DNA of 64,000 bases from assembly GCF_002723615.1 (NCBI RefSeq), contig NZ_KZ304962.1, forward strand, positions 35,686-99,685, given 5' to 3'. Position 1 is the first letter of the stretch, and each line of letters starts with the position of its first letter. The notes beneath the pieces were generated by a model. It did not search any database, was not told the origin of the DNA, and saw only the letters and a list, made by a program, of their open reading frames with translations. A program made the position numbers and the translations under genes. The stretch comes from Limimaricola cinnabarinus (lineage in GTDB: Bacteria > Pseudomonadota > Alphaproteobacteria > Rhodobacterales > Rhodobacteraceae). Below, piece by piece: positions 39,309-47,641 of the stretch.

Positions 39309-41084
39309 ATGCACGCCTACCGCACCCATACCTGCGCCGCCCTGACCTCTGACAATGTCGGCGATACCGTCCGGCTGTCGGGCTGGGTGCATCGGATCCG
39401 CGACCATGGCGGCATCCTGTTCATCGACCTGCGCGATCATTACGGCATGACGCAGGTGCTGTGCGACCCCGACAGCGCCGCCTTTTCCGAGGTGGAGAAG
39501 CTGCGCTCCGAATGGTGCATCCGCATCGACGGCGAGGTGAAGGCGCGCGCGCCCGAGCTTGTGAACCCCAAGCTGCCCACCGGCGAGATCGAGGTCTTCG
39601 TGCGCGGCGTCGAGGTGCTCGGCGCGTCGAAGGAGCTGCCGCTTCAGGTCTTCGGCGATCAGGAATACCCCGAGGAGACGCGGCTCAAGTATCGTTACCT
39701 CGACCTGCGCCGCGAGCAGATGCAGGCCAACATGACGCTGCGCTCGGACGTGGTGCGCTCCATCCGCCAGCGGATGTGGGACCAGAACTTCCGCGAATAC
39801 CAGACGCCGATCATCACCGCGTCCAGTCCCGAGGGCGCGCGCGACTTCCTCGTGCCGAGCCGCCTGCATCCGGGCAAGTTCTACGCGCTGCCGCAGGCGC
39901 CGCAGCAGTTCAAGCAGCTGCTGATGGTGTCGGGCTTCGACAAGTATTTCCAGATCGCGCCGTGCTTTCGCGACGAGGACCCGCGCGCCGACCGTTCGCC
40001 CACCGATTTCTACCAGCTCGACATGGAGATGAGCTTCGTCGAGCAGCAGGACGTGTTCGACACGATCCAGCCGGTGATGGCGGGCGTGTTCGAGGAGTTC
40101 GGCGGCGGCCGCAAGGTCGATCAGGAGTGGCCGCTCATTTCCTACAAGGATGCGGCGCTGTGGTACGGCACCGACAAGCCGGACCTGCGCAACCCGATCA
40201 AGATGCAGGACGTCTCCGAGCATTTCAAAGGCTCGGGCTTCGCGATCTTCGCCAAGCTCCTCGAGCAGGAGGGCACCGAGATCCGCGCCATTCCCGCGCC
40301 GACGGGTGGCAGCCGCAAGTTCTGCGACCGGATGAACGCCTTTGCCCAGAAGGAAGGCCTGCCGGGGATGGGCTACATCTTCTGGCGCGATCAGGGCAAT
40401 GGCATGGAGGCCGCCGGTCCGCTCGCCAAGAACATCGGCCCCGAGCGCACCGAGGCGATCCGCGAGCAGCTGGGCCTCGGCGTCGGCGATGCGGCCTTCT
40501 TCCTCGGCGGCAAGCCCGAGGCCTTCGAGCGCGTGGCGGGCCGGGCGCGGGTGGTGATCGGCGAGGAGCTCGGCCTGACCGAGACCGACCGCTTCGCATT
40601 CGCGTGGATCGTCGACTTCCCGATGTACGAGAAGGATGACGAGGGCCGGATCGACTTTTCGCACAACCCCTTCTCGATGCCGCAGGGCGGGATGGAGGCG
40701 CTGCAGGGCGATCCCATGAAGGTGCTGGGCTACCAGTACGACCTTGCCTGCAACGGCTACGAGCTGATTTCGGGCGCGATCCGGAACCACAAGCCGGAGA
40801 TCATGTTCAAGGCGTTCGAACTTGCCGGTTACGGCGAAGACGAAGTGCGCAAGCGCTTCGGCGGCATGGTCAACGCGTTCCAGTACGGCGCCCCGCCGCA
40901 TGGCGGCTGTGCGGCGGGCATCGACCGGATGGTGATGCTCTTGGCCGATGAGGCGAACATCCGCGAGGTCATCCTCTTCCCGATGAACCAGCGGGCCGAG
41001 GACCTGATGATGGACGCGCCGTCCGAGCCCTCGAACGAGCAGCTGCGCGAGCTGCGGCTGCGGGTGCTACCGCCCGAGAGCTGA
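39309..41084 (+). CDS. aspS: Aspartyl-tRNA synthetase
   Basis: 591 residues of the bacterial class II type: anticodon-binding OB domain ([26 protein letters not shown]), motif 2 [20 protein letters not shown], a GAD insertion domain (around 290-410) and motif 3 [18 protein letters not shown]. It charges tRNA-Asp; many alphaproteobacteria use it also for tRNA-Asn, which cannot be judged from sequence alone here. The ATG at 39309 gives the family N-terminus HAYRTHTC. Transcribed alone between a good promoter and a terminator. Confidence 0.96.
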   Translation: MHAYRTHTCAALTSDNVGDTVRLSGWVHRIRDHGGILFIDLRDHYGMTQVLCDPDSAAFSEVEKLRSEWCIRIDGEVKARAPELVNPKLPTGEIEVFVRGVEVLGASKELPLQVFGDQEYPEETRLKYRYLDLRREQMQANMTLRSDVVRSIRQRMWDQNFREYQTPIITASSPEGARDFLVPSRLHPGKFYALPQAPQQFKQLLMVSGFDKYFQIAPCFRDEDPRADRSPTDFYQLDMEMSFVEQQDVFDTIQPVMAGVFEEFGGGRKVDQEWPLISYKDAALWYGTDKPDLRNPIKMQDVSEHFKGSGFAIFAKLLEQEGTEIRAIPAPTGGSRKFCDRMNAFAQKEGLPGMGYIFWRDQGNGMEAAGPLAKNIGPERTEAIREQLGLGVGDAAFFLGGKPEAFERVAGRARVVIGEELGLTETDRFAFAWIVDFPMYEKDDEGRIDFSHNPFSMPQGGMEALQGDPMKVLGYQYDLACNGYELISGAIRNHKPEIMFKAFELAGYGEDEVRKRFGGMVNAFQYGAPPHGGCAAGIDRMVMLLADEANIREVILFPMNQRAEDLMMDAPSEPSNEQLRELRLRVLPPES

Positions 41085-41105
41085 TCGGCCCCGCCTGGAT
41101 CGAAG

Positions 41106-41140
41106 AAGGCCGCGACCCCCGGTAGGGGCGCGGCCTTTCT
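41106..41140 (+). terminator. Terminator after aspS
   Basis: AAGGCCGCG-A-CCCC pairs with GGGGCGCGGCCTT (one bulged A) and is followed by TCT, 22 bases after the aspS stop; it may also serve the convergent dgkA. Confidence 0.75.
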
Positions 41141-41166
41141 CATGCGGGGGCGGTGTTTCACGTGTC

Positions 41167-41526
41167 TCAGAGCACCAGCCCGCCCAGAACGCAGAGCCAT
41201 GCCAGCCCCACGGCGGCGCCCGCAACGGCCACGGCGGCGGAACCTGAATCCTTGGCCTGCTTGGCCAGCGCGCGGCGCTCCTCGCTCACATCGTCGACGA
41301 CGCGCTCGATCGCGGTGTTGAGACATTCGAAGGCCAGCACCATGACACCGCCCATCAGCAGCATCCCCCGCTCGCCCGCCGTGATCGGCAGGGCGAAGGC
41401 CAGCGCGGCGGAGATGATGTTGGCCCACATCCATTGATGCAGGCTGCCCTCGGTGCGCCAGATGTGCTTGAGCCCCTGCCAGGACCACAGCGCGCGGATG
41501 CGCAATCTCTCGTAATGTTCGCGCAT
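41167..41526 (-). CDS. dgkA: Diacylglycerol kinase (prokaryotic membrane type)
   Basis: 119 residues, the typical DgkA size. Signature LAFECLNTAIERVVDDVS contains the catalytic Glu and the metal-binding ENTAIE-like helix; an N-terminal amphipathic helix (ALWSWQGLKHIWRTEGSLHQW) and three membrane helices follow. It phosphorylates diacylglycerol in the inner membrane, recycling lipid from envelope synthesis. GGGAGAGCAC precedes the ATG at 41526; the frame is open further upstream without similarity. Confidence 0.93.
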   Translation of the reverse strand: MREHYERLRIRALWSWQGLKHIWRTEGSLHQWMWANIISAALAFALPITAGERGMLLMGGVMVLAFECLNTAIERVVDDVSEERRALAKQAKDSGSAAVAVAGAAVGLAWLCVLGGLVL

Positions 41527-41663
41527 GTGCTCTCCCGGCGTGCCGCAGCCGCGACAATGACCCCGGCTCGCGGCGAAGCCAAGACAGCAACTCTTTGCCA
41601 ATGGAGCGCGTTCCTATGCCGATGCCCCCTCGCGGAACCCGGCCAGCGCATTAGATTGGACCC

Positions 41664-42320
41664 ATGACACCTCAGCACGAAGACTATCCCGCCTATGCCC
41701 GCTCCGAGCGCATCGCCGATGGCGTGATCCATGCCCTCGGCGTGATCTTCGCTCTGTCGGGCGCGGTGCTGCTCGTCGTGTTCTCGGCCCTGGCGGCAGA
41801 GGTCCGGGCCGAGCGCATCGCCGCCGTCGCGATCTATGGCGGCGCGCTGGTCGCGACCTTCTCGGCCTCGGCCTTCTACCACATGACGCCCTGGACCGGT
41901 CTGCGCCCGGTGCTGCGCCGGATCGACCACGCCGCGATCTATCTCAAGATCGCGGGCACCTATACGCCGCTGGTGGTGCTGATCGGCTCGGCCTTCGCCT
42001 ATGGCGTGCTGGCGGTGGTCTGGATCGTGGCGCTGGGCGGGGCGATCGCCAAGCTGTTCTTCTGGAAAAGCCCCGGCAGGCTCGGTCCGACGCTCTACCT
42101 GCTGCTGGGCTGGCTCAGCGTGGCGCTGGTCTGGTCGCTGGCGCTGACCCTGCCCGTCGCCTCGACCGCGCTGGTGGTGATCGGCGGGCTGCTCTACTCG
42201 GCCGGGGTGATCTTCTTTCTGTGGGAAAAGCTGCGCTTTTCCAACGCGATCTGGCATGGCTTCGTGCTGGCCGCCTCGGCCTGCTTCTTTGCCGCGATCG
42301 CGATGGGGGTGCTCGGCTGA
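41664..42320 (+). CDS. Hemolysin-III/TrhA-family membrane protein
   Basis: 218 residues with seven predicted helices, in the PAQR-like hemolysin III family. Characteristic segments are ERIADGVIHALGVIFAL, SASAFYHMTPW, RRIDHAAIYLKIAGTYTPL and, near the end, SNAIWHGFVLAASACFF with the metal-ligand His residues in the expected helices. Bacterial members such as TrhA are linked to membrane energetics or fluidity; haemolysis is not implied. Divergent from dgkA. Confidence 0.9.
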   Translation: MTPQHEDYPAYARSERIADGVIHALGVIFALSGAVLLVVFSALAAEVRAERIAAVAIYGGALVATFSASAFYHMTPWTGLRPVLRRIDHAAIYLKIAGTYTPLVVLIGSAFAYGVLAVVWIVALGGAIAKLFFWKSPGRLGPTLYLLLGWLSVALVWSLALTLPVASTALVVIGGLLYSAGVIFFLWEKLRFSNAIWHGFVLAASACFFAAIAMGVLG

Positions 42321-42338
42321 GCGCCCCCAAAGCCCGCC

Positions 42339-43112
42339 TTACAGCCCCGCCACGGTCTGGCGCACGATGTCCATGCGCTGCGCGTTCGGCGGATGGGTGC
42401 CAAGCAGCCGGTCGCCGGGATCGGGAATGCGCAGGAAGAATTGCGCGCCCTTGATGGCGTCATAGCCCGCCCGCTCGGCGATGGTCGCGCCCAGAGCGTC
42501 GGCCTCCAGCTCGAAATCCTTGGAATAGCTGCGCGCGCCGAAGCCCGCGCCAAGCTGCTGGGCGGTGCGCACCACGCTCTCATTGCCGCCGCCCAGCCCG
42601 CTGGCCAGCTGGCCGAACACCGTGGCGCCGATCGCGGCGTTGCGGTTCTGCCGGTCGAGATGGCCCGCGATGTGATGCGCCGCCTCGTGGCTGAGCACGA
42701 AGGCCAGCTCGTCGGCGTTCTCCACCTCGCCCAAGAGCGCCACGGTGAAGGCCAGAAGCGGGCGGCCCTGCGCGTCGCGGGTCTGGAAGGCATTGGCGGG
42801 CTGGCCCGGGCGGTCATCGACGACGATGCGGAAATCGCAATCGAGCTGCGGCGCATTGGCGCGGCAGACCTGCTCGGCCACCGGCTCCAGCCGCTCGACC
42901 ACGGCGACGAAATTGCGCGCCGCCATGCGCGCGGCGGCCGGGTTGGCCACCGGGCCGGGGCCCTTCGATATGGTGACATTGGTCGGCGCGGGCGCGCCGG
43001 GGCGGGTCACGGTGGTGGTGCGTTGCGGCCCGGTCGCCACGACGACAGGCGGCGCGCAGGCCGACAGTCCGAGACCGGCGACAAGGGCGAGGCAGGAAAG
43101 GCGGGAAATCAT
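42339..43112 (-). CDS. M48-family metallopeptidase lipoprotein
   Basis: 257 residues with a lipoprotein signal (ISRLSCLALVAGLGLSAC, lipobox LSAC). The zinc motif HEAAHH (HExxH) lies around residue 150, and the third ligand Glu is probably in SYSKDFELEADALGATIA. The ending THPPNAQRMDIVRQ is common to BepA/LoiP-like M48 proteases. It is probably periplasmic, anchored to a membrane, and acts in outer-membrane protein quality control by family analogy. The start at 43112 is set by the signal peptide. Confidence 0.9.
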   Translation of the reverse strand: MISRLSCLALVAGLGLSACAPPVVVATGPQRTTTVTRPGAPAPTNVTISKGPGPVANPAAARMAARNFVAVVERLEPVAEQVCRANAPQLDCDFRIVVDDRPGQPANAFQTRDAQGRPLLAFTVALLGEVENADELAFVLSHEAAHHIAGHLDRQNRNAAIGATVFGQLASGLGGGNESVVRTAQQLGAGFGARSYSKDFELEADALGATIAERAGYDAIKGAQFFLRIPDPGDRLLGTHPPNAQRMDIVRQTVAGL

Positions 43113-43265
43113 CGGCAAGGGGGTCCGCTGCGTCGGTATGGGTTGCCCCGATCCTAGACGCCGCTCCCCCGCGCGGCCAGCCCCGGCCAAGGCCCTGTCA
43201 CGCGATCGGCATCGCCCTGCCGCACATGGCTTGCGAAGCCGCGAGCCGCCCCCTAGGCTGATCCC

Positions 43266-43499
43266 ATGTTCACCATCGAGCACGATTTCGACGCCACCGT
43301 GGTCACCCTCGTCGACGAGGGCGGGGCCAATCTGCAGGAGGACGTCACCGTCTGCGCCTTCGAGGATTGCGTGACGGTGGAGCAATACGATCCGCGCCGC
43401 GACGCGGTGGTGCGCATCACCCTGTCGCTGCACCAGGCGCGCGAACTGGGCGCGGCGCTGCACCTGCCCGAGGGGATCTACCGCGCCAAGGAGGGGTGA
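43266..43499 (+). CDS. Small conserved hypothetical protein (77 aa)
   Basis: A 77-residue acidic protein (FTIEHDFDATVVTLVDEG, VTVCAFEDCVTVEQYD, VVRITLSLHQARELGAALH) that is beta-rich then helical. I recognise it as a type common in Rhodobacteraceae but know no function. No signal or membrane segment. It is divergent from the M48 lipoprotein gene; a degenerate copy of the intergenic repeat follows 12 bases after its stop. Confidence 0.6.
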   Translation: MFTIEHDFDATVVTLVDEGGANLQEDVTVCAFEDCVTVEQYDPRRDAVVRITLSLHQARELGAALHLPEGIYRAKEG

Positions 43500-43510
43500 G
43501 CGCCTTCGGG

Positions 43511-43526
43511 TTTTCCTGAATACGCA
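43511..43526 (+). repeat. Degenerate intergenic repeat (copy 4)
   Basis: TTTTCCTGAATACGCA resembles the end of copies 1 and 2, lying 12 bases after the stop of the 43266 gene in its sense direction. Assignment is weaker than for the other copies. Confidence 0.4.
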
Positions 43527-43587
43527 GGGCGCAGAGCGGCCGGCGGGGCAAGACCGGTGACGTGGCGCATGGGGCGGCGTTGCGCCA

Positions 43588-43610
43588 TGCGTATTTGATG
43601 AAAGATGAAA
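43588..43610 (-). repeat. Intergenic repeat, copy 3 (downstream of fdsD)
   Basis: On the minus strand the sequence ends TCTTTCATCAAATACGCA and differs from copies 1 and 2 at one base of the core. It lies 27 bases after the fdsD stop, in the fdsD sense direction, and directly follows a hairpin. Confidence 0.8.
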
Positions 43611-43615
43611 GGGAA

Positions 43616-43633
43616 GGGGCGCCTCTGCGCCCC
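43616..43633 (-). terminator. Hairpin after fdsD, followed by the U-rich repeat
   Basis: GGGGCGC and GCGCCCC (stem 7 bp, loop of four) start three bases after the fdsD stop on the minus strand. The next bases, TTCCCTTTCATCTTTCATC, are pyrimidine- and T-rich and include repeat copy 3, making a plausible intrinsic terminator. Confidence 0.6.
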
Positions 43634-43636
43634 GTC

Positions 43637-43897
43637 TCACTCTTCTTCGGAATGGGCGGGCACGGCCTGCCCATGCGCGCGCCAGATCTCGGCGCCCTTG
43701 CGCGCCAGCGGCTTGAGATCGTCGGCCTCGCCCCTATCCATCATTTCAAAGAGCCGGTCGCGCATGCGCGGCTCCCAGAAGCTGCGCAGATGCTCGGCCA
43801 CGCGCTGCGCACGGGTGCCCTCGGCCTGGCTTTCGAAGAAGGTGGCGATCTGGTTGGCCATGTAGACGAGCTTTTCGTCGGTGGTTCTAGAGGACAT
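43637..43897 (-). CDS. fdsD: Formate dehydrogenase delta subunit
   Basis: 86 residues matching the FdsD/FdhD-delta small subunit: EKLVYMANQIATFFESQ, HLRSFWEPRMRDRLFEMMDR and the C-terminal ARKGAEIWRAH. In Rhodobacter FdsD is needed, with FdsC, for a functional cofactor-containing FdsGBA complex and is reported to join it. It overlaps the end of the fdhD-type gene by 11 bases and is the last gene of the operon. Confidence 0.9.
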   Translation of the reverse strand: MSSRTTDEKLVYMANQIATFFESQAEGTRAQRVAEHLRSFWEPRMRDRLFEMMDRGEADDLKPLARKGAEIWRAHGQAVPAHSEEE

Positions 43898-44693
43898 GGG
43901 CGCTCCCTATGCGGGCGTGATGGGTGAAGATGCGTGTGCCGTGGCGGTTATGGGTCACCAGCGCGATCCCGGCCTCGTCGGCAAGCCGCACCGCATGGGC
44001 CGTGGGCTGGGAAACCGAAAGCATGAGCGGCGCGCCGATCATCGCGGTCTTCTGCACCATCTCCAGTGACAGGCGCGAGGTCAGCACCACCGCGCCCGAG
44101 GCCGGATCGGTCCCGGCGGCGGCCATGGCGCCCGCGAGCTTGTCGAGCGCGTTGTGGCGGCCGACATCCTCGCGCGCCAGCACGATGCCATGGCCGGGGA
44201 CGTAGAACCCCGCCGCATGGACGGCGCGCGTCTCGTCATGCAGTGGTTGCAGCGCGCGCAAGGCGTCGAGCGCATGGCCGATTTCGGAGGGGGCGAGCAC
44301 GAGGTCGGAAGGCGGCACGGCCCGCACCTCGCGTGCCGCCTGCGCGAGGCTGTCGATGCCGCACAGCCCGCAGCCGACGGGTCCGACCTGCGCGCGGCGG
44401 CGCGCGTCGAGCGCGGCCTGCCGCGTCTCGGGCAGCCAGATCCGCGCCTCGATGCCGTTGGGCTGCACAACGATCTCGACCTCGCCGATCTCATGCGCCT
44501 CGGCAAAGCCCTCGGTGAGGGTGAAACCGCGCGCGAAATCCTCGATATCGGCGGGGGTGGTCATCATCACCGCCTGCGTCGAGCCGTTATAGACCACCGC
44601 CACCGGGGTCTCCTCGGGCAGCGACACGGGCGCGGATGCAGCGCCCGTGTCATGGGCCGCAACCCGGCGAAAGGGATGCAGCCCCTCGCTCAT
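43887..44693 (-). CDS. fdsC: Formate dehydrogenase accessory protein (FdhD family)
   Basis: 268 residues of the FdhD family, called FdsC in the Rhodobacter fds operon. FdhD-type proteins pass sulfur to the bis-MGD cofactor before insertion. The mobile loop VGCGLCGIDS holds the two Cys residues; GFTLTEGFA and LAREDVGRHNALDKLAG are conserved family blocks. It overlaps fdsA by four bases and fdsD by 11, so it is made with the enzyme subunits. Confidence 0.93.
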   Translation of the reverse strand: MSEGLHPFRRVAAHDTGAASAPVSLPEETPVAVVYNGSTQAVMMTTPADIEDFARGFTLTEGFAEAHEIGEVEIVVQPNGIEARIWLPETRQAALDARRRAQVGPVGCGLCGIDSLAQAAREVRAVPPSDLVLAPSEIGHALDALRALQPLHDETRAVHAAGFYVPGHGIVLAREDVGRHNALDKLAGAMAAAGTDPASGAVVLTSRLSLEMVQKTAMIGAPLMLSVSQPTAHAVRLADEAGIALVTHNRHGTRIFTHHARIGSAHVL

Positions 44694-47641
44694 TCCGCCG
44701 CCGGCAGGATGCGGCGCGATTGCTCGGCCTGCGCCTCGTAATCCCGCTGCCAGTCCGACGGCCCGTTCGACGGGCTGACCTGCACCGCCGTCACCTTGTA
44801 TTCCGGGCAGTTGGTGGCCCAGTCCGAGAAGTCGGTGGTGATGACGTTGGCCTGCGTCGTCGGGTGGTGGAAGGTGGTGTAGACCACGCCGGGGCTGACC
44901 CGGTCGGTGATCTCGGCCCTGAGCGACGTCTCGCCTGAGCGCGAGGCAAGACGGACATAATCGCCATCGCGCACGCCGCGCGTCTCGGCGTCATGCGGGT
45001 GGATCTCCAGCACGTCCTCCTCGTGCCAGCGGGAGTTCTCGGTCCGGCGCGTCTGCGCGCCGACATTGTATTGCGAGAGAATCCGACCCGTGGTCAGCAG
45101 CAGCGGGAAACGCGGGCCGGTCTTTTCATCCGTCGCCACGTATTCGGTGCGGATGAACCGCCCCCGACCGCGCACGAAGCCGTCGATATGCATCAGCGGC
45201 GTGCCCTCGGGCGAGGCGTCGTTGCAGGGCCACTGCACCGAGCCCTTCTCCTCCAGAAGCTCGTAGCTGACATTGGCGAAGCTCGGCGTGGTCGCCGCGA
45301 TCTCGGCCATGATCTGCGCGGGGTGGGTGTAGGTCCAGCCGCCGCCCATGGCGTTCGCCAGCAATTGCGTCACCTCCCAGTCGGCATAGCCGTTCTTCGG
45401 CGCCATCACGCGGCGCACGCGGTTGATGCGCCGCTCGGCATTGGTGAAGGTGCCGTCCTTTTCGAGAAAGGTCGAGCCGGGCAGGAAGACATGCGCGTAA
45501 TTCGCCGTCTCGTTGAGGAACAGGTCCTGAACGATCACGCAGTCCATCGCGGCCAAGCCCGCCGCGACATGCTTGGTGTCGGGGTCGGATTGCAGGATGT
45601 CCTCGCCCTGGCAGTAGAGGCCCTTGAAGCTGCCATCGACCGCCGCATCGAGCATGTTGGGAATGCGCAGCCCCGGCTCGTGGTCGAGCTTGACGTTCCA
45701 AAGGCTTTCGAACACCTCGCGCACCTCCGAGCCCGAAACATGCCGGTAGCCCGGCAGCTCGTGCGGGAAGGAGCCCATGTCGCAGGAGCCCTGCACGTTG
45801 TTCTGGCCGCGCAGCGGGTTCACGCCCACGCCCTTCCTGCCGATATTGCCGGTGAGCATGGCAAGGTTGGCGATGCCGATGACGGTGGTCGAGCCCTGGC
45901 TGTGCTCGGTCACGCCGAGACCGTAATAGATCGCGCCGTTGCCGCCCGTGGCGTAGAGCCGTGCGGCCTTGCGCAACTCTTCCGCCGGAACGCCGGTCAG
46001 CATCTCGACCGCCTCGGGCGCATGGCGCTCCTCGGCCACGAATTCCACGTAGTCCTGAAACTCCTCCCAGTCGCAGCGGGTGCGGATGAACTCTTCGTCG
46101 TAAAGCCCCTCGGTCACGATCACATGCGCCATGGCGGTGACCACGGCGACGTTGGTGCCCGGGCGCAGCGGCAGGTGATGCGCCGCCTCGACATGCGGGG
46201 ATTTCACGAGGTCGATCCGGCGCGGATCGACGACGATCAGCTTCGCGCCCGCGCGCAGCCGCTTCTTCAGGCGGCTGGCAAAGACCGGGTGGCCGTCGGT
46301 CGGGTTGGCGCCGATGACCACGACGACATCGCTGTCCTCGACCGAATCGAAATCCTGCGTGCCGGCGGAGGTGCCGTAGGTCTGGCCCAAACCATAGCCG
46401 GTGGGCGAATGGCAGACGCGGGCGCAGGTGTCGGTGTTGTTGTTGCCAAAGACGGCGCGGGCCATCTTCTGGACCAGATAGGTTTCCTCGTTGGTGCAGC
46501 GGCTCGATGTGATCACGCCGATCGACTTCTTGCCATACTGCTCCTGGATGCCGCGCATCCGGGTCGCGGCGAAGGAGATCGCCTCCTCCCACGACACTTC
46601 GCGCCACGGCTCCTCGATCGTATCGCGGATCATCGGGTTCAGGATGCGATCCTGATGCGCGGCGTAGCCATAGGCGAAGCGGCCCTTGACGCAGGAATGG
46701 CCGCGATTGGCCTTGCCGTGCTTGTAGGGGGTCATGCGGACCAGCTCGTCGCCGCGCATCTCGGCCTTGAACGAGCAGCCGACGCCGCAATAGGCGCAGG
46801 TGGTGACGACCGCGCGATCCGGCGTGCCGATCTCGATCACCGATTTCTCCTGCAGCGTCGCGGTCGGGCAGGCCTGCACGCAGGCGCCGCAGGACACGCA
46901 GTCCGAGGTCATGAAATCGTCGAGCTTCATCCCCGCCGAGACCCGGCTGTCGAAGCCGCGCCCCTCGATGGTCAGCGCGAAGGTGCCCTGCACCTCGTCG
47001 CAGGCCCGCACGCAGCGCGAGCAGACGATGCATTTGGAGGGGTCGTAGGTGAAATAGGGGTTGGAGTCGTCCTTGGGCAGGAACTGCGGGTTGTTGATGC
47101 CCACCGGATCGCGCAGCCGCGCCTCGGCCTGAGAGCGCGCGCCGGTGCCCGAGGGGTCGTAATGGTTGTCGCCCGGCGTGTAGCGCACGTCGCGCAGGCC
47201 GACGGCACCCGCCATGTCCTGCAGCTCGCAATCGCCATTGGCGCCGCAGGTCAGGCAGTCGAGCGGGTGGTCGGAGATGTAGAGCTCCATCACGCCGCGG
47301 CGGAGCTTCTTGATCCTGGAGGTCTGGGTATGGACCACCATGCCCTCGGCCACCGGCGTGGTGCAGGAGGCGGGCGTGCCGCGCCGCCCCTCGATCTCCA
47401 CCACGCAAAGCCGGCAGGAGCCGAAGGCCTCAATGTTGTCGCTGGCGCAGAGCTTCGGGACCTCGATGCCAAGCTCGGCGGAGGCGCGCATGACGCTGGT
47501 GCCCTCGGGCACCGTCACCTCGAAGCCGTCGATGCGCAGCGTGACGGTCCTGGTCGAGGTCGAGGCGGGCGTGCCCATGTCGGTGTCGTCATGCAGACCG
47601 GTGCCGCCGGGTCCGTCGAAGGGGATGAGAAAATCCTTCAT
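44690..47641 (-). CDS. fdsA: NAD-dependent formate dehydrogenase alpha (molybdenum) subunit
   Basis: 983 residues. The N-terminal domain carries a 2Fe-2S ferredoxin (SCRLCVVEIEG) and the His-Cys cluster site (HPLDCLTCGANGDCEL), followed by two 4Fe-4S sets (CIVCSRCVRAC and CVSCGACVQACP) and the CAYCGVGCSF cluster next to the catalytic domain. The Mo-bisMGD domain has NTDTCARVCHSP, in which the first Cys is the likely molybdenum ligand (no selenocysteine). With FdsB and FdsG it oxidises formate to CO2 and reduces NAD+. The start overlaps fdsB by four bases. Confidence 0.97.
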   Translation of the reverse strand: MKDFLIPFDGPGGTGLHDDTDMGTPASTSTRTVTLRIDGFEVTVPEGTSVMRASAELGIEVPKLCASDNIEAFGSCRLCVVEIEGRRGTPASCTTPVAEGMVVHTQTSRIKKLRRGVMELYISDHPLDCLTCGANGDCELQDMAGAVGLRDVRYTPGDNHYDPSGTGARSQAEARLRDPVGINNPQFLPKDDSNPYFTYDPSKCIVCSRCVRACDEVQGTFALTIEGRGFDSRVSAGMKLDDFMTSDCVSCGACVQACPTATLQEKSVIEIGTPDRAVVTTCAYCGVGCSFKAEMRGDELVRMTPYKHGKANRGHSCVKGRFAYGYAAHQDRILNPMIRDTIEEPWREVSWEEAISFAATRMRGIQEQYGKKSIGVITSSRCTNEETYLVQKMARAVFGNNNTDTCARVCHSPTGYGLGQTYGTSAGTQDFDSVEDSDVVVVIGANPTDGHPVFASRLKKRLRAGAKLIVVDPRRIDLVKSPHVEAAHHLPLRPGTNVAVVTAMAHVIVTEGLYDEEFIRTRCDWEEFQDYVEFVAEERHAPEAVEMLTGVPAEELRKAARLYATGGNGAIYYGLGVTEHSQGSTTVIGIANLAMLTGNIGRKGVGVNPLRGQNNVQGSCDMGSFPHELPGYRHVSGSEVREVFESLWNVKLDHEPGLRIPNMLDAAVDGSFKGLYCQGEDILQSDPDTKHVAAGLAAMDCVIVQDLFLNETANYAHVFLPGSTFLEKDGTFTNAERRINRVRRVMAPKNGYADWEVTQLLANAMGGGWTYTHPAQIMAEIAATTPSFANVSYELLEEKGSVQWPCNDASPEGTPLMHIDGFVRGRGRFIRTEYVATDEKTGPRFPLLLTTGRILSQYNVGAQTRRTENSRWHEEDVLEIHPHDAETRGVRDGDYVRLASRSGETSLRAEITDRVSPGVVYTTFHHPTTQANVITTDFSDWATNCPEYKVTAVQVSPSNGPSDWQRDYEAQAEQSRRILPAAE

